A stretch of DNA of 64,000 bases. Source: Hormoscilla sp. GM7CHS1pb. GTDB lineage: Bacteria > Cyanobacteriota > Cyanobacteriia > Cyanobacteriales > Desertifilaceae. The stretch spans positions 744,001 to 808,000 of the forward strand of contig JACONN010000006.1 in NCBI GenBank assembly GCA_014323675.1, read 5' to 3'. Of the stretch, positions 38,017 through 48,121 are shown in pieces. Positions within the stretch are counted from its first letter, which is position 1; each line of letters begins with the position of its first letter. The position numbers were made by a program, and so were the translations under genes. The notes beneath the pieces were generated by a model. The model was not told where the DNA came from. It was given only the letters and a program-made list of their open reading frames with translations, and ran no database searches.

Positions 38017-38400
38017 TTAAAACACCTCTCCATTGGTAGGTCGGCCCGAGCGCTCATGGCCCCCCTTGCCGTTAGCATTGACATGACCCAGTTGCAGGCG
38101 GACATCGTCGATCGCCTCATTGAGTTGAGCAATTTTCTCATCCAGACCCTGACGTGCAGCTTCCATTCGATATTCATCTGGACTGTGCAGTTTGCGCCTA
38201 GAAGGTTTACGGGGTAATGCTTCGGGACCCTCGTTCCCACGGCTCCGCCTGGGAACGCGCTCGGCGTCCGACAACTGTGACAAGGCATCGAGATCCCGCC
38301 GGGAAACTAACAGCGCCCCCACAACGCCACCGAGGATACCACCGACCACCGATCCCAGGAGAAAGCCGCTGGAAAAATTATCTTGCTGATTCATTTTCAT
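38017..38400 (-). CDS. small YtxH-like membrane protein carrying an in-frame repeat
   Basis: The ATG at 38398-38400 (MKMNQQDNFSS) is chosen, giving 127 aa. The longer ORF includes an unrelated palindromic repeat upstream. An N-terminal glycine-rich helix (FLLGSVVGGILGGVVGALLV) resembles YtxH/gas-vesicle-like small membrane proteins. The C-terminal part is a helical segment (GLDEKIAQLNEAIDDVRLQL). Between them the sequence AERVPRRSRGNEG is exactly the translation of a CTCGTTCCCA-family palindromic repeat (38230-38260), so the linker was lengthened by a repeat insertion that kept the frame. Function unknown. Confidence 0.65.
   Translation of the reverse strand: MKMNQQDNFSSGFLLGSVVGGILGGVVGALLVSRRDLDALSQLSDAERVPRRSRGNEGPEALPRKPSRRKLHSPDEYRMEAARQGLDEKIAQLNEAIDDVRLQLGHVNANGKGGHERSGRPTNGEVF
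38230..38260. repeat. palindromic repeat inside the YtxH-like gene
   Basis: CTCGTTCCCACGGCTC then CGCCTGGGAACGCGC, identical to 31880-31910. It encodes part of a basic linker. Confidence 0.8.
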
Positions 38401-38461
38401 ACTAGGCAATGCTATGTATTTAGGATAACCACTCACTGGCCGATCGGCCAAATCAGCTGGT

Positions 38462-38529
38462 CGTTTCCGGGAGCACCCACCCTGTTGTGTCACATCCTGC
38501 GCACAACATGGGTGGGTGCTCCGGAAACG
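38462..38529. repeat. 68-bp palindromic repeat, copy 3 of 3
   Basis: Same structure as 9569-9637 and 35039-35106, lying just upstream of the YtxH-like gene. Confidence 0.8.
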
Positions 38530-38663
38530 AAAAAGCATCTCAATGCCAGAATTAAGAATTATACTCCGAACGGTCAGAAACTGCGGATAAGAGGGCAGTA
38601 ATGATACTTTCGCACCCTTTCATAAGAAACCCGGTTTTTAGGCGATCGGCCCGTCGCAGTGTT

Positions 38664-39318
38664 TTAATCGGTGCCAAACGCCCGATCGCCAGCATCCCCC
38701 AGTCCCGGAACAATATAGCCCCGATCGTTCAAACCCTCATCAATACAAGCGCTGTAAAGCTGTAAACTGGGATAAGCACCAGACAGCTTTTGTAAAGCGG
38801 TCGGTGCGGCCACCACAGAAATAATCCGCACCAAAGCCGGATCCGCGCCTCGCAGGGTCAGTTCAGTCATGGCATACATGATCGAACCCCCCGTAGCTAA
38901 CATCGGTTCGCAGATCAGCACCCGCGTTTGAGGGGCGATCGCCTCTGGTAACTTATTTAAGTAACAGCTAGCCTGCAAAGTTTCCTCATCCCGAGCCAAA
39001 CCCAGATGGTAAACCGAGGCCAAAGGCAGCAAAGCTTGGGCCCCATCTAGCAAACCCAACCCAGGCCCGGAGGATGGGCACCACTGCTACTGGCACCTCG
39101 GGATTAATAAAAGTAGCAGCACATTCGGTCAAAGGCGTCTGCACCGTAGTTTCCACGGTCCCCAACCAATATCGGGCCGCCTCATAAGTCAGCCAGCGCC
39201 CCAACTCCGTCAGAGCCGTTCTAAATAGTACGGGTGGAGTAGCGCGATCGCGGGCCACAGCTAACCAATGCTTAATTAGAGGATGATCCGGGACGTAAAC
39301 GCGCAGTTGCAGACTCAT
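38664..39318 (-). pseudogene. upp: uracil phosphoribosyltransferase, frameshifted
   Basis: Pyrimidine-salvage enzyme that makes UMP from uracil and PRPP. The start is the ATG at 39316-39318 (MSLQLRVYVPDHPLIKHWLA). The first frame ends its match at VAVVPILRA, the second resumes at LGLLDGAQALLPLA and carries the PRPP loop VLICEPMLATGGS and the uracil-binding end YIVPGLGDAGDRAFGTD. On the coding strand GGGCCTGGGTTGG must lose one T near 39065 to join them. All motifs are intact on either side. Confidence 0.85.
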
Positions 39319-39524
39319 ATGCCTAGAAGATGACCGATCGCCACCATCATACTGCATTGGAGGAAAATTGAGAATTGACCACCGACCGCTAACCGCTGAC
39401 AGTTCAAATAGGGGAAGTATTCTGGAAAGGAGCAAGAGAATATGGTATATTACCTAGGCGTTTAGCGGGTTCGTCCCCAGAGTCCGCAGGATGGAACGTA
39501 CTAGATACTCATGCCACCTTGCCC

Positions 39525-41030
39525 ATGCCACCTAATGCCCAACCCGAAAATTTTGATGTCATCGTCATCGGCGCTGGCATCGGCGGACTGGTGAGTGCCA
39601 CCCAGCTAGCAGCAAAAGGCGCGAAAGTCCTCGTCCTGGAAAGCTACCTCATCCCTGGCGGCAGTGCCGGTTACTTTGAAAGACTTGGCTATCGCTTTGA
39701 TGTCGGTGCATCAATGATCTTTGGTTTTGGCACCCAAGGCACCACCAACCTCCTCACCCGGGCCTTAGCTGCCGTTAATGTCAGCATCGAAACCATCCCC
39801 GACCCCGTACAGATCCATTATCACCTCCCCAACGGCTTAGAGCTAAAGGTACATCGGAATTACGAACAATGGATAGCCGAACTAACTGCCAAATTCCCCC
39901 ACGAACGCCAAGGAATTCGTCGCTTTTATGACGAATGTTGGCAAGTATTCAACTGTCTCAACTCAATAGAATTGCTATCCCTAGAAGAACCGCGCTATTT
40001 AATGCGAGTCTTTTTTCAACATCCCCTAGCATGTCTGGGTTTAGTCAAGTATCTGCCCCAGAATGCCGGAGACATTGCCCGTCGCTATATCAAAGATCCC
40101 GAACTATTGAAATTCATCGATATAGAATGCTATTGTTGGTCGGTAGTCCCCGCCGACCTGACCCCAATGATTAATGCAGGCATGGTATTTTCTGACAGGC
40201 ATTATGGCGGCATAAACTATCCTCAAGGCGGCGTAGGACAGATAGCCCAAAAGCTAGTAGAAGGATTGGAAAAAGCCGGAAGTAAAATTAAATACAAGTC
40301 GAAAGTGAGCCAAATTTTGCTGGATAAAGGGAAAGCGGTGGGAGTAAAACTAGCGAATGGAAAAATCTATCATGCCAAACGCATAGTATCCAATGCTACC
40401 CGCTGGGATACCTTTGAAAAATTACTACCTCAAAGGCCAGCAGCTCAAAAGCAATGGCAGCAGCGCTATCAAAAATCACCCAGTTTTCTCAGTTTGCATT
40501 TAGGAGTAAAATCCGAAAAGCTGCCCCCAGGAACGGAATGTCATCATATAATCCTGGAAGATTGGAGTAAAATGGCAGCAGAACGGGGAACCCTGTTTGT
40601 ATCCATTCCGACTCTGCTGGACCCAAGTTTAGCCCCCAAAGGATATCAAATTATTCACAGCTTTACTCCCAGCTGGCTGGAAGAATGGCAAGGATTGTCA
40701 GCAACTGCATATAAAGAGAAAAAAGCAGCAGCAGCAACAGCAACGATCGATCGCTTAGAGAAGATCTGGCCGGGAATTAAAGATGGGTTAGGACATATGG
40801 AAGTGGGCACGCCGCGCACCCATCGGCGTTTCTTAAATCGGCAGGATGGCACCTATGGACCCATTCCCAGACGCAAGCTCTGGGGATTGTTAGGCATGCC
40901 CTTTAACCGGACATCGATACCGGGTCTATACTGCGTAGGAGATAGTACATTCCCCGGACAAGGATTGAATGCAGTAGCGTTCTCGGGTATGAGTTGCGCT
41001 CATCGGATTGCGGTAGATTTGGGTTTGTAG
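39525..41030 (+). CDS. crtH: carotenoid (prolycopene) isomerase CrtISO
   Basis: Converts poly-cis-lycopene to all-trans-lycopene in the cyanobacterial and plant carotenoid pathway. 501 aa from the ATG at 39525; two more upstream codons would need a TTG start. The FAD-binding Rossmann motif is [18 protein letters not shown] near residue 12, followed by the [13 protein letters not shown] active-site segment. The C-terminal FAD contact is [20 protein letters not shown]. Length and the cluster of CrtISO-specific motifs ([16 protein letters not shown]) separate it from phytoene desaturases. Confidence 0.9.
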   Translation: MPPNAQPENFDVIVIGAGIGGLVSATQLAAKGAKVLVLESYLIPGGSAGYFERLGYRFDVGASMIFGFGTQGTTNLLTRALAAVNVSIETIPDPVQIHYHLPNGLELKVHRNYEQWIAELTAKFPHERQGIRRFYDECWQVFNCLNSIELLSLEEPRYLMRVFFQHPLACLGLVKYLPQNAGDIARRYIKDPELLKFIDIECYCWSVVPADLTPMINAGMVFSDRHYGGINYPQGGVGQIAQKLVEGLEKAGSKIKYKSKVSQILLDKGKAVGVKLANGKIYHAKRIVSNATRWDTFEKLLPQRPAAQKQWQQRYQKSPSFLSLHLGVKSEKLPPGTECHHIILEDWSKMAAERGTLFVSIPTLLDPSLAPKGYQIIHSFTPSWLEEWQGLSATAYKEKKAAAATATIDRLEKIWPGIKDGLGHMEVGTPRTHRRFLNRQDGTYGPIPRRKLWGLLGMPFNRTSIPGLYCVGDSTFPGQGLNAVAFSGMSCAHRIAVDLGL

Positions 41031-41254
41031 AACGGGCAGTACGTTGGAATTGAACCGGTGGAAAGAAGTAGCAAGGAGGAGAAGAGCAAAAATGTCTGTC
41101 GGAGATTGACAACTCCAAAAGGCAGGTGCAATAATCAACTCTCGCCCCAGTAGGGTGAGGATTATTGTAGGTTATTGGGGAAACCCAAAAGCAGAAAAAT
41201 TAAGGCGCAACTAGCGCGATTCGGATAGAAAAAAAGACTCAAGGGAGATAGTAC

Positions 41255-42343
41255 ATGGCTTTGATTTTGGATATTGATGGTAATGGGACATTAGACGCAC
41301 TGACAGATGGCAGGTTGGTGCTGCTATATCTTTTAGAACAGTTGAATGAGACTGCAGTTGCTAGCTCGCTCGGTCAGGACGCCACCCGAACTACGCTAGC
41401 AGAGATAGAAGCATACCTCGATAGCATACGTGACCTGCTGGATATCGATGGCAATGGCACAGTAGACGCCCTGAGTGACGGGGTGTTGAACGTGGCAGAT
41501 CAGTTGGAGGTCCTAGAGGCGGTAATACAAACAGCTCTCGGTGAGGGTGCAACGAGAACTACACCAGAACAGATCGGAGCATACCTTGATTCCTTAGAGA
41601 ATGAGCCTCCGGTAGCTGCCGATGACCAGGCGATCGTTGGTCAGGAAGCAGAAATATCGATCCCAGTTCTGGGAAATGACTCAGGAAACCCGCTGACAAT
41701 TACTGAGACAACGGACCCAGCGAATGGTTCGGTTACTATAAGCGGGGACCAGGTGGTCTATACTTCAGATCCGGGCTTCACGGGAACGGATAGCTTCACC
41801 TACAGTATTAGTAACGGGGCGGCGACCTCTTCAGCCACGGTGACCGTCACTGTACAGCCAGCGGAGGGGCCATTAACTGGTACAGATGGAGCAGATGTGC
41901 TGATTGGTAATAATAATTTTACCAGTCTTGGGGCGGCACCAGAACAAATAATCGGTGGCGCTGGAGATGATACTCTAGTTGGCGGACGGGGTGCCGACCG
42001 GTTGACAGGGGGTGAAGGTGCCGATCGGTTTGAGTATTTGAGCTTGGCTGACAGCGGTGCCGACCCCGATCGTACCTTAGAACCGGGGGATAATATTCAA
42101 GATTTCGCTCCAACTGTTGATACAATTGCCCTATTGTTTGACGTGGCTCCAGGTACGCCAGTTACACCCGAAGATGTGACAATTAACCTGATTTTCATCA
42201 ACCTAGGCTTAGCTACGATTGGGCTTTCTGCTCTGAACACAGAGGACAATCAGTTCCTGCCCGAGCAATTTACTATCAGGTTGAACAATTTAGATCCAGC
42301 AACTACTGCCGAGAATATCCTCGGTGCGATCGTCTTTGCATAG
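41255..42343 (+). CDS. dockerin-like / Ig-like / RTX protein
   Basis: 362 aa. Residues 1-110 are two dockerin-like modules: LDIDGNGTLDALTDGRLVLL and LDIDGNGTVDALSDGVLNVA, each followed by an ATRTT-(A)EIEAYLDS-like helix. Residues 120-205 form a cadherin/VCBS-type beta domain (PPVAADDQAIVGQEAEISIP; YTSDPGFTGTDSFTYSIS). Residues 210-270 carry RTX calcium nonapeptides (GGAGDDTLVGGRGADRLTGG). The C terminus lacks cysteine and a signal peptide is absent, which fits type I secretion. The dockerin-like modules match those of the propeller proteins at 14.3 and 56.0 kb. Single gene with its own terminator. Confidence 0.8.
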   Translation: MALILDIDGNGTLDALTDGRLVLLYLLEQLNETAVASSLGQDATRTTLAEIEAYLDSIRDLLDIDGNGTVDALSDGVLNVADQLEVLEAVIQTALGEGATRTTPEQIGAYLDSLENEPPVAADDQAIVGQEAEISIPVLGNDSGNPLTITETTDPANGSVTISGDQVVYTSDPGFTGTDSFTYSISNGAATSSATVTVTVQPAEGPLTGTDGADVLIGNNNFTSLGAAPEQIIGGAGDDTLVGGRGADRLTGGEGADRFEYLSLADSGADPDRTLEPGDNIQDFAPTVDTIALLFDVAPGTPVTPEDVTINLIFINLGLATIGLSALNTEDNQFLPEQFTIRLNNLDPATTAENILGAIVFA

Positions 42344-42396
42344 GCCCTAGGGCCCGCCCGGATATGGGCAGTTAAAAATCTATCTGCACAAAAAAA

Positions 42397-42417
42397 CCCG
42401 CCCAGGCGGTTTCTTTT
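42397..42417 (+). terminator. terminator of the dockerin/RTX gene
   Basis: CCGCC-CA-GGCGG stem followed by TTTCTTTT, 55 bp past the stop. Confidence 0.75.
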
Positions 42418-42659
42418 ATCAAACGGAATACCCCAATATCAGGTATAATACGGATAACAACTCTGTGGATAGCTACGCATTTAATCTGCTATGGCGCATT
42501 GAATTAGGGAACCATACATATCCTTGAGAGATATACGTATATTTCATATTTAACTTAAGTTGCTACCGTGAGGGAGCGTTCCTATGGATGCCACAGCCAA
42601 AGACCGATTCTCAGACAAACCTCTACTGCGCCCTAGCAGCCATTGTCTTGTTAGTGAGG

Positions 42660-42692
42660 GGTGGAATTTAGGTGGAATTTAGGTGGAATTTA
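42660..42692. repeat. three tandem 11-bp repeats
   Basis: GGTGGAATTTA repeated three times without change, inside the 690-bp gap between the dockerin/RTX gene and the PAAR-like gene. The only other features there are the terminator and the MITE relative. Confidence 0.85.
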
Positions 42693-42857
42693 GGTCGGGG
42701 CAGTATAAAAGATAATTCGTTTTTGTTTTGCCACTGTTCTTCAGACAATCGCTGTATATGAAGCAAAAATACTTATTTACAAACTTGACATGCTCCGGAT
42801 CGGAGCGCGTGATTGTCAAAGGTAGATGACTTTATTCATATCCATTCCCAAGAAGCT

Positions 42858-43018
42858 ATTTTGTTGCACAACGACGGGATGATAAGGGTTGTTAATTGTC
42901 AATGGTCAATTTAAATAGTCATAAATAGCCATAGATCGATGTCTGAACGCTTTTCAATGTTAAATGAAACAATTGGCAACCATTGATTGCTATCATCGGT
43001 AAAAATGTGCAAAATTTT
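42858..43018. mobile_element. diverged copy of the MITE-like element
   Basis: Shares TTGCACAAC-GGGATGATAAGGGTTG at the left and TGCTATCAT plus AAAAATGTGCAA at the right with the element at 32139-32310. The terminal repeats are imperfect, so it is older. Confidence 0.65.
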
Positions 43019-43036
43019 TAATTCGCTTCGGGGCCA

Positions 43037-43471
43037 TTACGTTGCTTTTACCCTCATATTGGTGGTCATAAACGTTCCATTGCCCGAATATTGGGGAGTA
43101 GAGTCGGGAATGGGTGGAGTCGGTCCCTTCGGCGGTTGCATTGCTGGCACCATGACTTGAAACTTGGCCTTGAAGGTACTACCCTTGAGCAAAACTGGCT
43201 TGCCGCCGGATTTGGTTTTCTTGGCTTTTTGATTCCCGCCCAGAGAGTCGATCGTCAGGGTGCCTACACCGGGAATGCTATACACTGGTGTCATGTAGGC
43301 GCAGCCGGAGACGATGACTTTTTTCTCATCCCCATCCACACAAATCTGTTTCTTGTTAATTGTACCTTTGCCAGTGCCAGCAAGAATACCGAGCACTGGT
43401 ACTACCGTTGCTGCTCCAAAGGTGGGGGTGAATGAGGCTTGGTCGCCCGTGGTTAAAATAAAATCAGCCAT
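43037..43471 (-). CDS. PAAR/DUF4280-like small protein, possible spike tip
   Basis: 144 aa of short beta strands: MADFILTTGDQASFTPTFGA, then CVDGDEKKVIVSGCAYMTP, VGTLTIDSLGGNQKAKKTKS and KPVLLKGSTFKAKF. The GDEKK-V-GCPYMTP-like centre and repeated strand pattern resemble PAAR-like proteins that tip contractile injection systems, some of which occur in cyanobacteria. No sheath, tube or baseplate gene is nearby. Recognition is from memory and moderate at best. The gene is isolated, with direct repeats upstream. Confidence 0.5.
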   Translation of the reverse strand: MADFILTTGDQASFTPTFGAATVVPVLGILAGTGKGTINKKQICVDGDEKKVIVSGCAYMTPVYSIPGVGTLTIDSLGGNQKAKKTKSGGKPVLLKGSTFKAKFQVMVPAMQPPKGPTPPIPDSTPQYSGNGTFMTTNMRVKAT

Positions 43472-43477
43472 TTGTGT

Positions 43478-43553
43478 CAGTTCCGTAGGGCGGATATTAT
43501 GCCAGTCAGTGGTCAGTTCCGTAGGGCGGGCGGATATTATGCCAGTCAGTGGT
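43478..43553. repeat. tandem direct repeat upstream of the PAAR-like gene
   Basis: Two copies (43478-43513, 36 bp; 43514-43553, 40 bp) differing only by a 4-bp GGGC insertion in the second. They cover the region where the minus-strand gene's promoter should lie. The rest of the gap up to urtA has GC-rich short repeats near 43630-43690. Confidence 0.85.
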
Positions 43554-43834
43554 CAGTTGTCAATGCAAGAATTTTCAGTTGGTCGTGAGTAGACTATAGC
43601 AAACGCGATCGCCCCATGTCAACCAAGCTGCATGCGATTGCGCTGCGCGCACACGCTTCGCGTAGCGAACGGGCCCGAGGACACGCTGCGCTACTACTGG
43701 GGATTCCTACTCAAACCTTAATTCATTATTAAAATTGCTGGTCAATCGCCAATTCGGTAACAAAGAATACAGTTATTTCCTGGCTTAGCGTCATAAGATA
43801 GCCCTCTAGTCTCGAACAGGAGTAGAGTAGCGGG

Positions 43835-45100
43835 ATGATAAGTAGAGTTGGTCGGCGTAAATTTATCTTATATAGTTCTGCCGCCCTGGGAACGAGCATT
43901 CTCCTGAAAGCTTGCGGTGGCGATCCAAGTAGCAACTCAGATACTATCAAGGTGGGAATTCTGCACTCCCTCAGCGGCACGATGGCCATTAGCGAACAGA
44001 GTGTAGTGGATGCCGAACAGTTAGCAATTGAGGAGATCAACGCTGCTGGTGGGGTCTTGGGTAAGCAAATTCAGCCAATTGTCGAAGATGGTGCTTCTGA
44101 CTGGCCGACCTTTGCGGAGAAGGCCAGAAAGCTGATCGATCGGGATAAGGTGGTGGCGGTTTTCGGTTGCTGGACATCGGCCAGTCGCAAGGCGGTGCTG
44201 CCGGTGTTTGAAGAGAAAAAACACATGCTCTGGTATCCCGTACAGTACGAAGGGCAGGAATGTTCCAATAACGTATTTTATACGGGGGCAGCACCAAATC
44301 AGCAAATTGAGCCTTCGGTGGATTGGTTGTTGGCAAATAAGGGCAAAAAGTTCTTTTTGGTGGGGTCGGACTATGTTTTCCCCCGCACTGCTAATACGAT
44401 CATTAAGGCACAGTTGAAGGCAAAGGGTGGTACAACGGTAGGGGAAGATTACCTCCCCCTGGGTAACACGGAAGTTACAGCGATCATTACTAAAATTAGA
44501 CAGGCCCTTCCTAATGGCGGTACGATCTACAATACTCTCAATGGTGACAGCAATGTGGCATTCTTCAAGCAGATGCAAGGGGCGGGTTTAGGACCGGATA
44601 AGTATCCGGTGATGTCCGTGAGTATTGCTGAAGAAGAAGTAAAGGCGATCGGGGTTACTTACCTGAAAGGTCACTACGCGGCCTGGAATTATTTCCAAAC
44701 TGTGAATACCCCTGCGAATAAGAAGTTTGTGGAGGCGTTTAAGGCTAAGTACGGTCAAAACCGGGTGACGAATGACCCCATGGAAGCGGCTTACATTGGG
44801 GTTTATATGTGGAAGCAGGCGGTAGAAAAGGCGGGGACTGCTGAGGATCTAGAAGCGGTCCGCAAAGCAGCTTACGGTCTGACTTTTGACGCGCCGGAAG
44901 GGAAGGTGACGATGACACCAAATCATCACCTTGCTAAATGGGTGCGAATTGGTAAGATCCGTGATGATGGGATGTTTGAGATTGTTAATTCCACTAAATC
45001 AGCTGTCGATCCCATTCCCTGGAATCAATTTGTGGCGGAAACGAAGGGCTTTGCTTGTGACTGGTCCGACCCGAGTAAGGGCGGCAAGTATAAGGTTTGA
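43835..45100 (+). CDS. urtA: urea ABC transporter, substrate-binding lipoprotein
   Basis: Periplasmic receptor of the UrtABCDE high-affinity urea transporter, 421 aa. The N terminus combines a twin-arginine-like [10 protein letters not shown] with a lipobox ILLKAC (Cys27), so it is a membrane-anchored lipoprotein. The type I periplasmic-binding fold starts [17 protein letters not shown], typical of the UrtA/AmiC group, with [16 protein letters not shown] and [17 protein letters not shown] in the ligand cleft. urtB follows after a 459-bp gap that carries repeats, unusually wide for this operon. Confidence 0.92.
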   Translation: MISRVGRRKFILYSSAALGTSILLKACGGDPSSNSDTIKVGILHSLSGTMAISEQSVVDAEQLAIEEINAAGGVLGKQIQPIVEDGASDWPTFAEKARKLIDRDKVVAVFGCWTSASRKAVLPVFEEKKHMLWYPVQYEGQECSNNVFYTGAAPNQQIEPSVDWLLANKGKKFFLVGSDYVFPRTANTIIKAQLKAKGGTTVGEDYLPLGNTEVTAIITKIRQALPNGGTIYNTLNGDSNVAFFKQMQGAGLGPDKYPVMSVSIAEEEVKAIGVTYLKGHYAAWNYFQTVNTPANKKFVEAFKAKYGQNRVTNDPMEAAYIGVYMWKQAVEKAGTAEDLEAVRKAAYGLTFDAPEGKVTMTPNHHLAKWVRIGKIRDDGMFEIVNSTKSAVDPIPWNQFVAETKGFACDWSDPSKGGKYKV

Positions 45101-45559
45101 ATTGGCGGGTGGGCACCGCCCACCTTATATGTTGTGAATTGATAGAGTTACTCAAACCCTTATTACCCTCGTTCCCAGGGTCTCCCTGGGAATGAGAAAC
45201 CCTTATTACCCTCATTTCCGGGGATCGGAATCTTGGCAACTGGTTCTGACCACACCCGAATGGAGAATGGAGATGGGGTAAGGATGAAGCATTACTAAGA
45301 TTAACAGCTAACAATTAATAGCATTTTTTTAAATATATGATAGACTTGACTAGAGCATCGAGTAGAAGCTAGAAACCGGGTTGGTTGTCAAGATGACAAC
45401 GAGATATAAATGCTTTCATCAGAGAAAGCCGGTTTCTTGACCGACGTTATAGGCACGGGTTCTCTCGGAGGCAGGAGCCTCAGAAGACCGTTACCAGGTA
45501 GAACCTGGGAACGAGAAGGTAGCCGTTTTTTCTAGATCGCAATAACAGAGAGGAGGAAA
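45101..45559. other. repeat-filled gap between urtA and urtB
   Basis: Contains two CTCGTTCCCA-family palindromes (45168-45196 and 45489-45515, the latter in the TTACCAGGTAGAACC form), and GAAACCGGGTT / AAGCCGGTTTCTT half-sites around 45370-45440. No gene is present. Such hairpins could reduce transcription of the downstream urt genes relative to urtA. Confidence 0.6.
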
Positions 45560-46729
45560 GTGGAATTACTGTTAGAAGGAATATTTAATGGGATTAGTAT
45601 TGGGGCGGTTTTGCTGATCGCGGCCCTGGGTTTGGCGATCGCGTTCGGGCTGATGGGGGTGATTAATTTAGCCCACGGGGAGTTGATGATGCTGGGGGCC
45701 TATACAACTTTTGTCGTGCAAAATGGCTTCAAGTTGCTGGGCGGTCCTCTGTTTGAAATTTACATTTTTGTGGCTTTACCCGCTGCTTTTATCGTGGCAG
45801 CAGCGGTAGGTTTACTGTTAGAAAGATCGGTGATAAAATATCTTTACGGACGCCCTTTGGAGACCCTGTTGGCAACTTGGGGGGTGAGTCTGATTTTGCA
45901 GCAGTTTGTCCGCAGCGTCAGTTGGCAGATGGTAATTGGCATTCTGCTGTTTTGCTTGCTATTTTGGGGCGGGTTATGGATAATATATCGCCAGCGCGAT
46001 GATTTTTATTTTGCTCGCATTCGCAATTGGGTATTGCTGATAATGTTACCATTGTCGGCGGGAATTGCTGGGGCGACGGCGGCTTTGCTAGGGCAGGTTT
46101 TTAAGTTGGCAGTAACTCAACCTTGGTTTGGGGCCCAAAATGTGGACGTGACGGCCCCGGAATGGTTGCGGGGGGGCTTGGCATTGCCCCTCGGAAATAA
46201 TTTTCAACTGTCTTACGTGAGACTGTTTATAATTGGGCTAACGGTCCTTTGTATTGTCGGAATTTATCTGTTCTTGCAGCGATCGCCCTGGGGTTTGCGG
46301 ATCCGGGCGGTGACCCAAAACCGCAGTATGAGTGCCTGTTTGGGCATCCCTACTAATAAGGTTGACGCCCTGAGTTTTGCCTTGGGTTCGGGGTTGGCAG
46401 GGGTGGCCGGTTGCGCTATTAGTTTGCTGGGTTCTGTAGGACCGAATACGGGACAAAATTATATCGTGGATGCTTTTATGGTGGTGGTTGTGGGAGGCGT
46501 GGGAAAGCTGGTGGGCAGCATTGTGGCGGCGATCGCGATCGGGACGACTAGCTACTTGATCGGTTCTGGTACAATTGCTTTAACGGAGATTAAGCCTCTG
46601 ACTGATTTCTTTACCTTCTTTGCTACAACCAGTATGGCCAGGGTGATGGTCTTCGCCCTGATTATTGCTTTTCTGCAAGTTCGCCCCGCTGGCATGTTTC
46701 CCCAAAAAGGTCGTACTGTTGATGCTTAA
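45560..46729 (+). CDS. urtB: urea ABC transporter permease UrtB
   Basis: Inner-membrane permease of the LivH type, 389 aa with about nine to ten hydrophobic helices. It starts at GTG 45560 behind GAGGAGG. The signature region GLMGVINLAHGELMMLGAYT is near residue 32, and the ATP-ase contact segment is RAVTQNRSMSACLGIPTNKV, followed by GLAGVAGCAISLLGSVGPNTG. It pairs with UrtC. Confidence 0.92.
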   Translation: MELLLEGIFNGISIGAVLLIAALGLAIAFGLMGVINLAHGELMMLGAYTTFVVQNGFKLLGGPLFEIYIFVALPAAFIVAAAVGLLLERSVIKYLYGRPLETLLATWGVSLILQQFVRSVSWQMVIGILLFCLLFWGGLWIIYRQRDDFYFARIRNWVLLIMLPLSAGIAGATAALLGQVFKLAVTQPWFGAQNVDVTAPEWLRGGLALPLGNNFQLSYVRLFIIGLTVLCIVGIYLFLQRSPWGLRIRAVTQNRSMSACLGIPTNKVDALSFALGSGLAGVAGCAISLLGSVGPNTGQNYIVDAFMVVVVGGVGKLVGSIVAAIAIGTTSYLIGSGTIALTEIKPLTDFFTFFATTSMARVMVFALIIAFLQVRPAGMFPQKGRTVDA

Positions 46730-46740
46730 AGCCTAAGATA

Positions 46741-47927
46741 ATGCTAGATTTAGTTTTAGGACGCGGGATTAGAAAAAGGGCCGAGGCCGCAAGCTATTGC
46801 TGCTGGAGGCGGCAGTGGTGGGGGCGATCGCCTTGCTGCTAATCTTAATTATGCCACTGATGCTGTCGGACTTTCGCCTCAATTTGCTGGGGCGTTTTCT
46901 GGCATTGGCGATCGCGGCCCTGGGCATTGACCTGATTTGGGGTTATACTGGCATGCTAAGTCTGGGTCATGGGGTCTTTTTTGCCCTAGGCGGATACGCG
47001 ATCGCGATGCACATCAAGCTGCAAATACCGGCGGATGCGGGCACCCAACTGCCAGAATTCATGAGTCTGTACGGAGTCACGGAATTACCCTGGTTTTGGC
47101 AACCATTTGACTCCTTTTTCTTTGCTACCGCTGCTATGGTCATTATTCCAGCTATCCTGGGGGCAATTCTGGGCTATCTGGTATTCCGCAACCGGATCCG
47201 GGGAGTTTATTTTTCCATTCTCACCCAAGCGGCAACTATTGTGTTTTTCAACTTCTTCAACGGTCAGCAAAAGTTAATTAACGGCACTAATGGCTTAACT
47301 TCTTTCAAAACAATTTTGGGTGCCACAGTCAATGACTCCAAAACTCAGTTAGCATTCTATGCTATTACAGTGCTATTGCTGGCCGCAACCTATGCTTTAT
47401 GTCGCTTGCTGACCAGCGGACGCTTTGGACGCTTGCTGGTGGCAATTCGGGATGATGAAAGTCGCGTGCGTTTTACCGGTTACAACCCGACTGGCTATAA
47501 GGTTCTGGTATTTGCTATCTCCGCTGGGTTGGCCGGACTGGCGGGGGCGATGTTTACCCTGCAAACTGGGATTATTTCTCCGAAAGCGATGGATATTGCT
47601 TTCTCCATTGAAATGGTAATCTGGGTAGCTGTGGGCGGTCGCGCTAGCTTGGTGGGTGCGGTTCTGGGTACCCTGATTGTTAACTATGGTAAAAGCTTGT
47701 TGTCCGAACAGTTTCCCCAAGTTTGGCTGTTCTTTCAGGGGGCTTTGTTTCTGCTGGTCGTGACTGTACTTCCTAATGGTGTCGTTGGTTGGTTGCGCTT
47801 TCAGGGCCTGGAGAAAGTGCGATCGATCTTTTTGGAGAAGCCAGTAGTAACCTATTCCAGTTTAGAGTCAGACCCAGAAGTGCAGCGGGAACGGGAAATA
47901 TTAGAAAATAAGACAATAGATGATTGA
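46741..47927 (+). CDS. urtC: urea ABC transporter permease UrtC (5' frameshift)
   Basis: LivM-type permease, 376 aa in the open part (from TTG 46797), with WGYTGMLSLGHGVFFALGGY near the start and VRFTGYNPTGYKVLVFAISA at the coupling helix. Most UrtC proteins have a short basic N terminus before the first helix. Here an ATG at 46741 reads MLDLVLGRGIRK in another frame. Adding one A to the A run at 46773-46777 joins it to KGRGRKLLLLEAAVVG. I therefore give the start at 46741 and treat the break as a single-base loss. It starts 11 bp after urtB. Confidence 0.82.
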
Positions 47928-48121
47928 GAATGTCCAAGTGGATAAGCTGTGATGCATTTAAATTGCATAGTCTAAAATTGCCGCTATAGCTGAAACACTC
48001 CCCCTGTTGTGGGTTGCCTCGATTTTACCGGAGGCCCCAACATGCAGTTTAGATGCGCGACAGCTATAGTTTGGTATATTTATAGCGAGAGTATCCGATA
48101 GTTGACCAAGGTTATGTGGTT

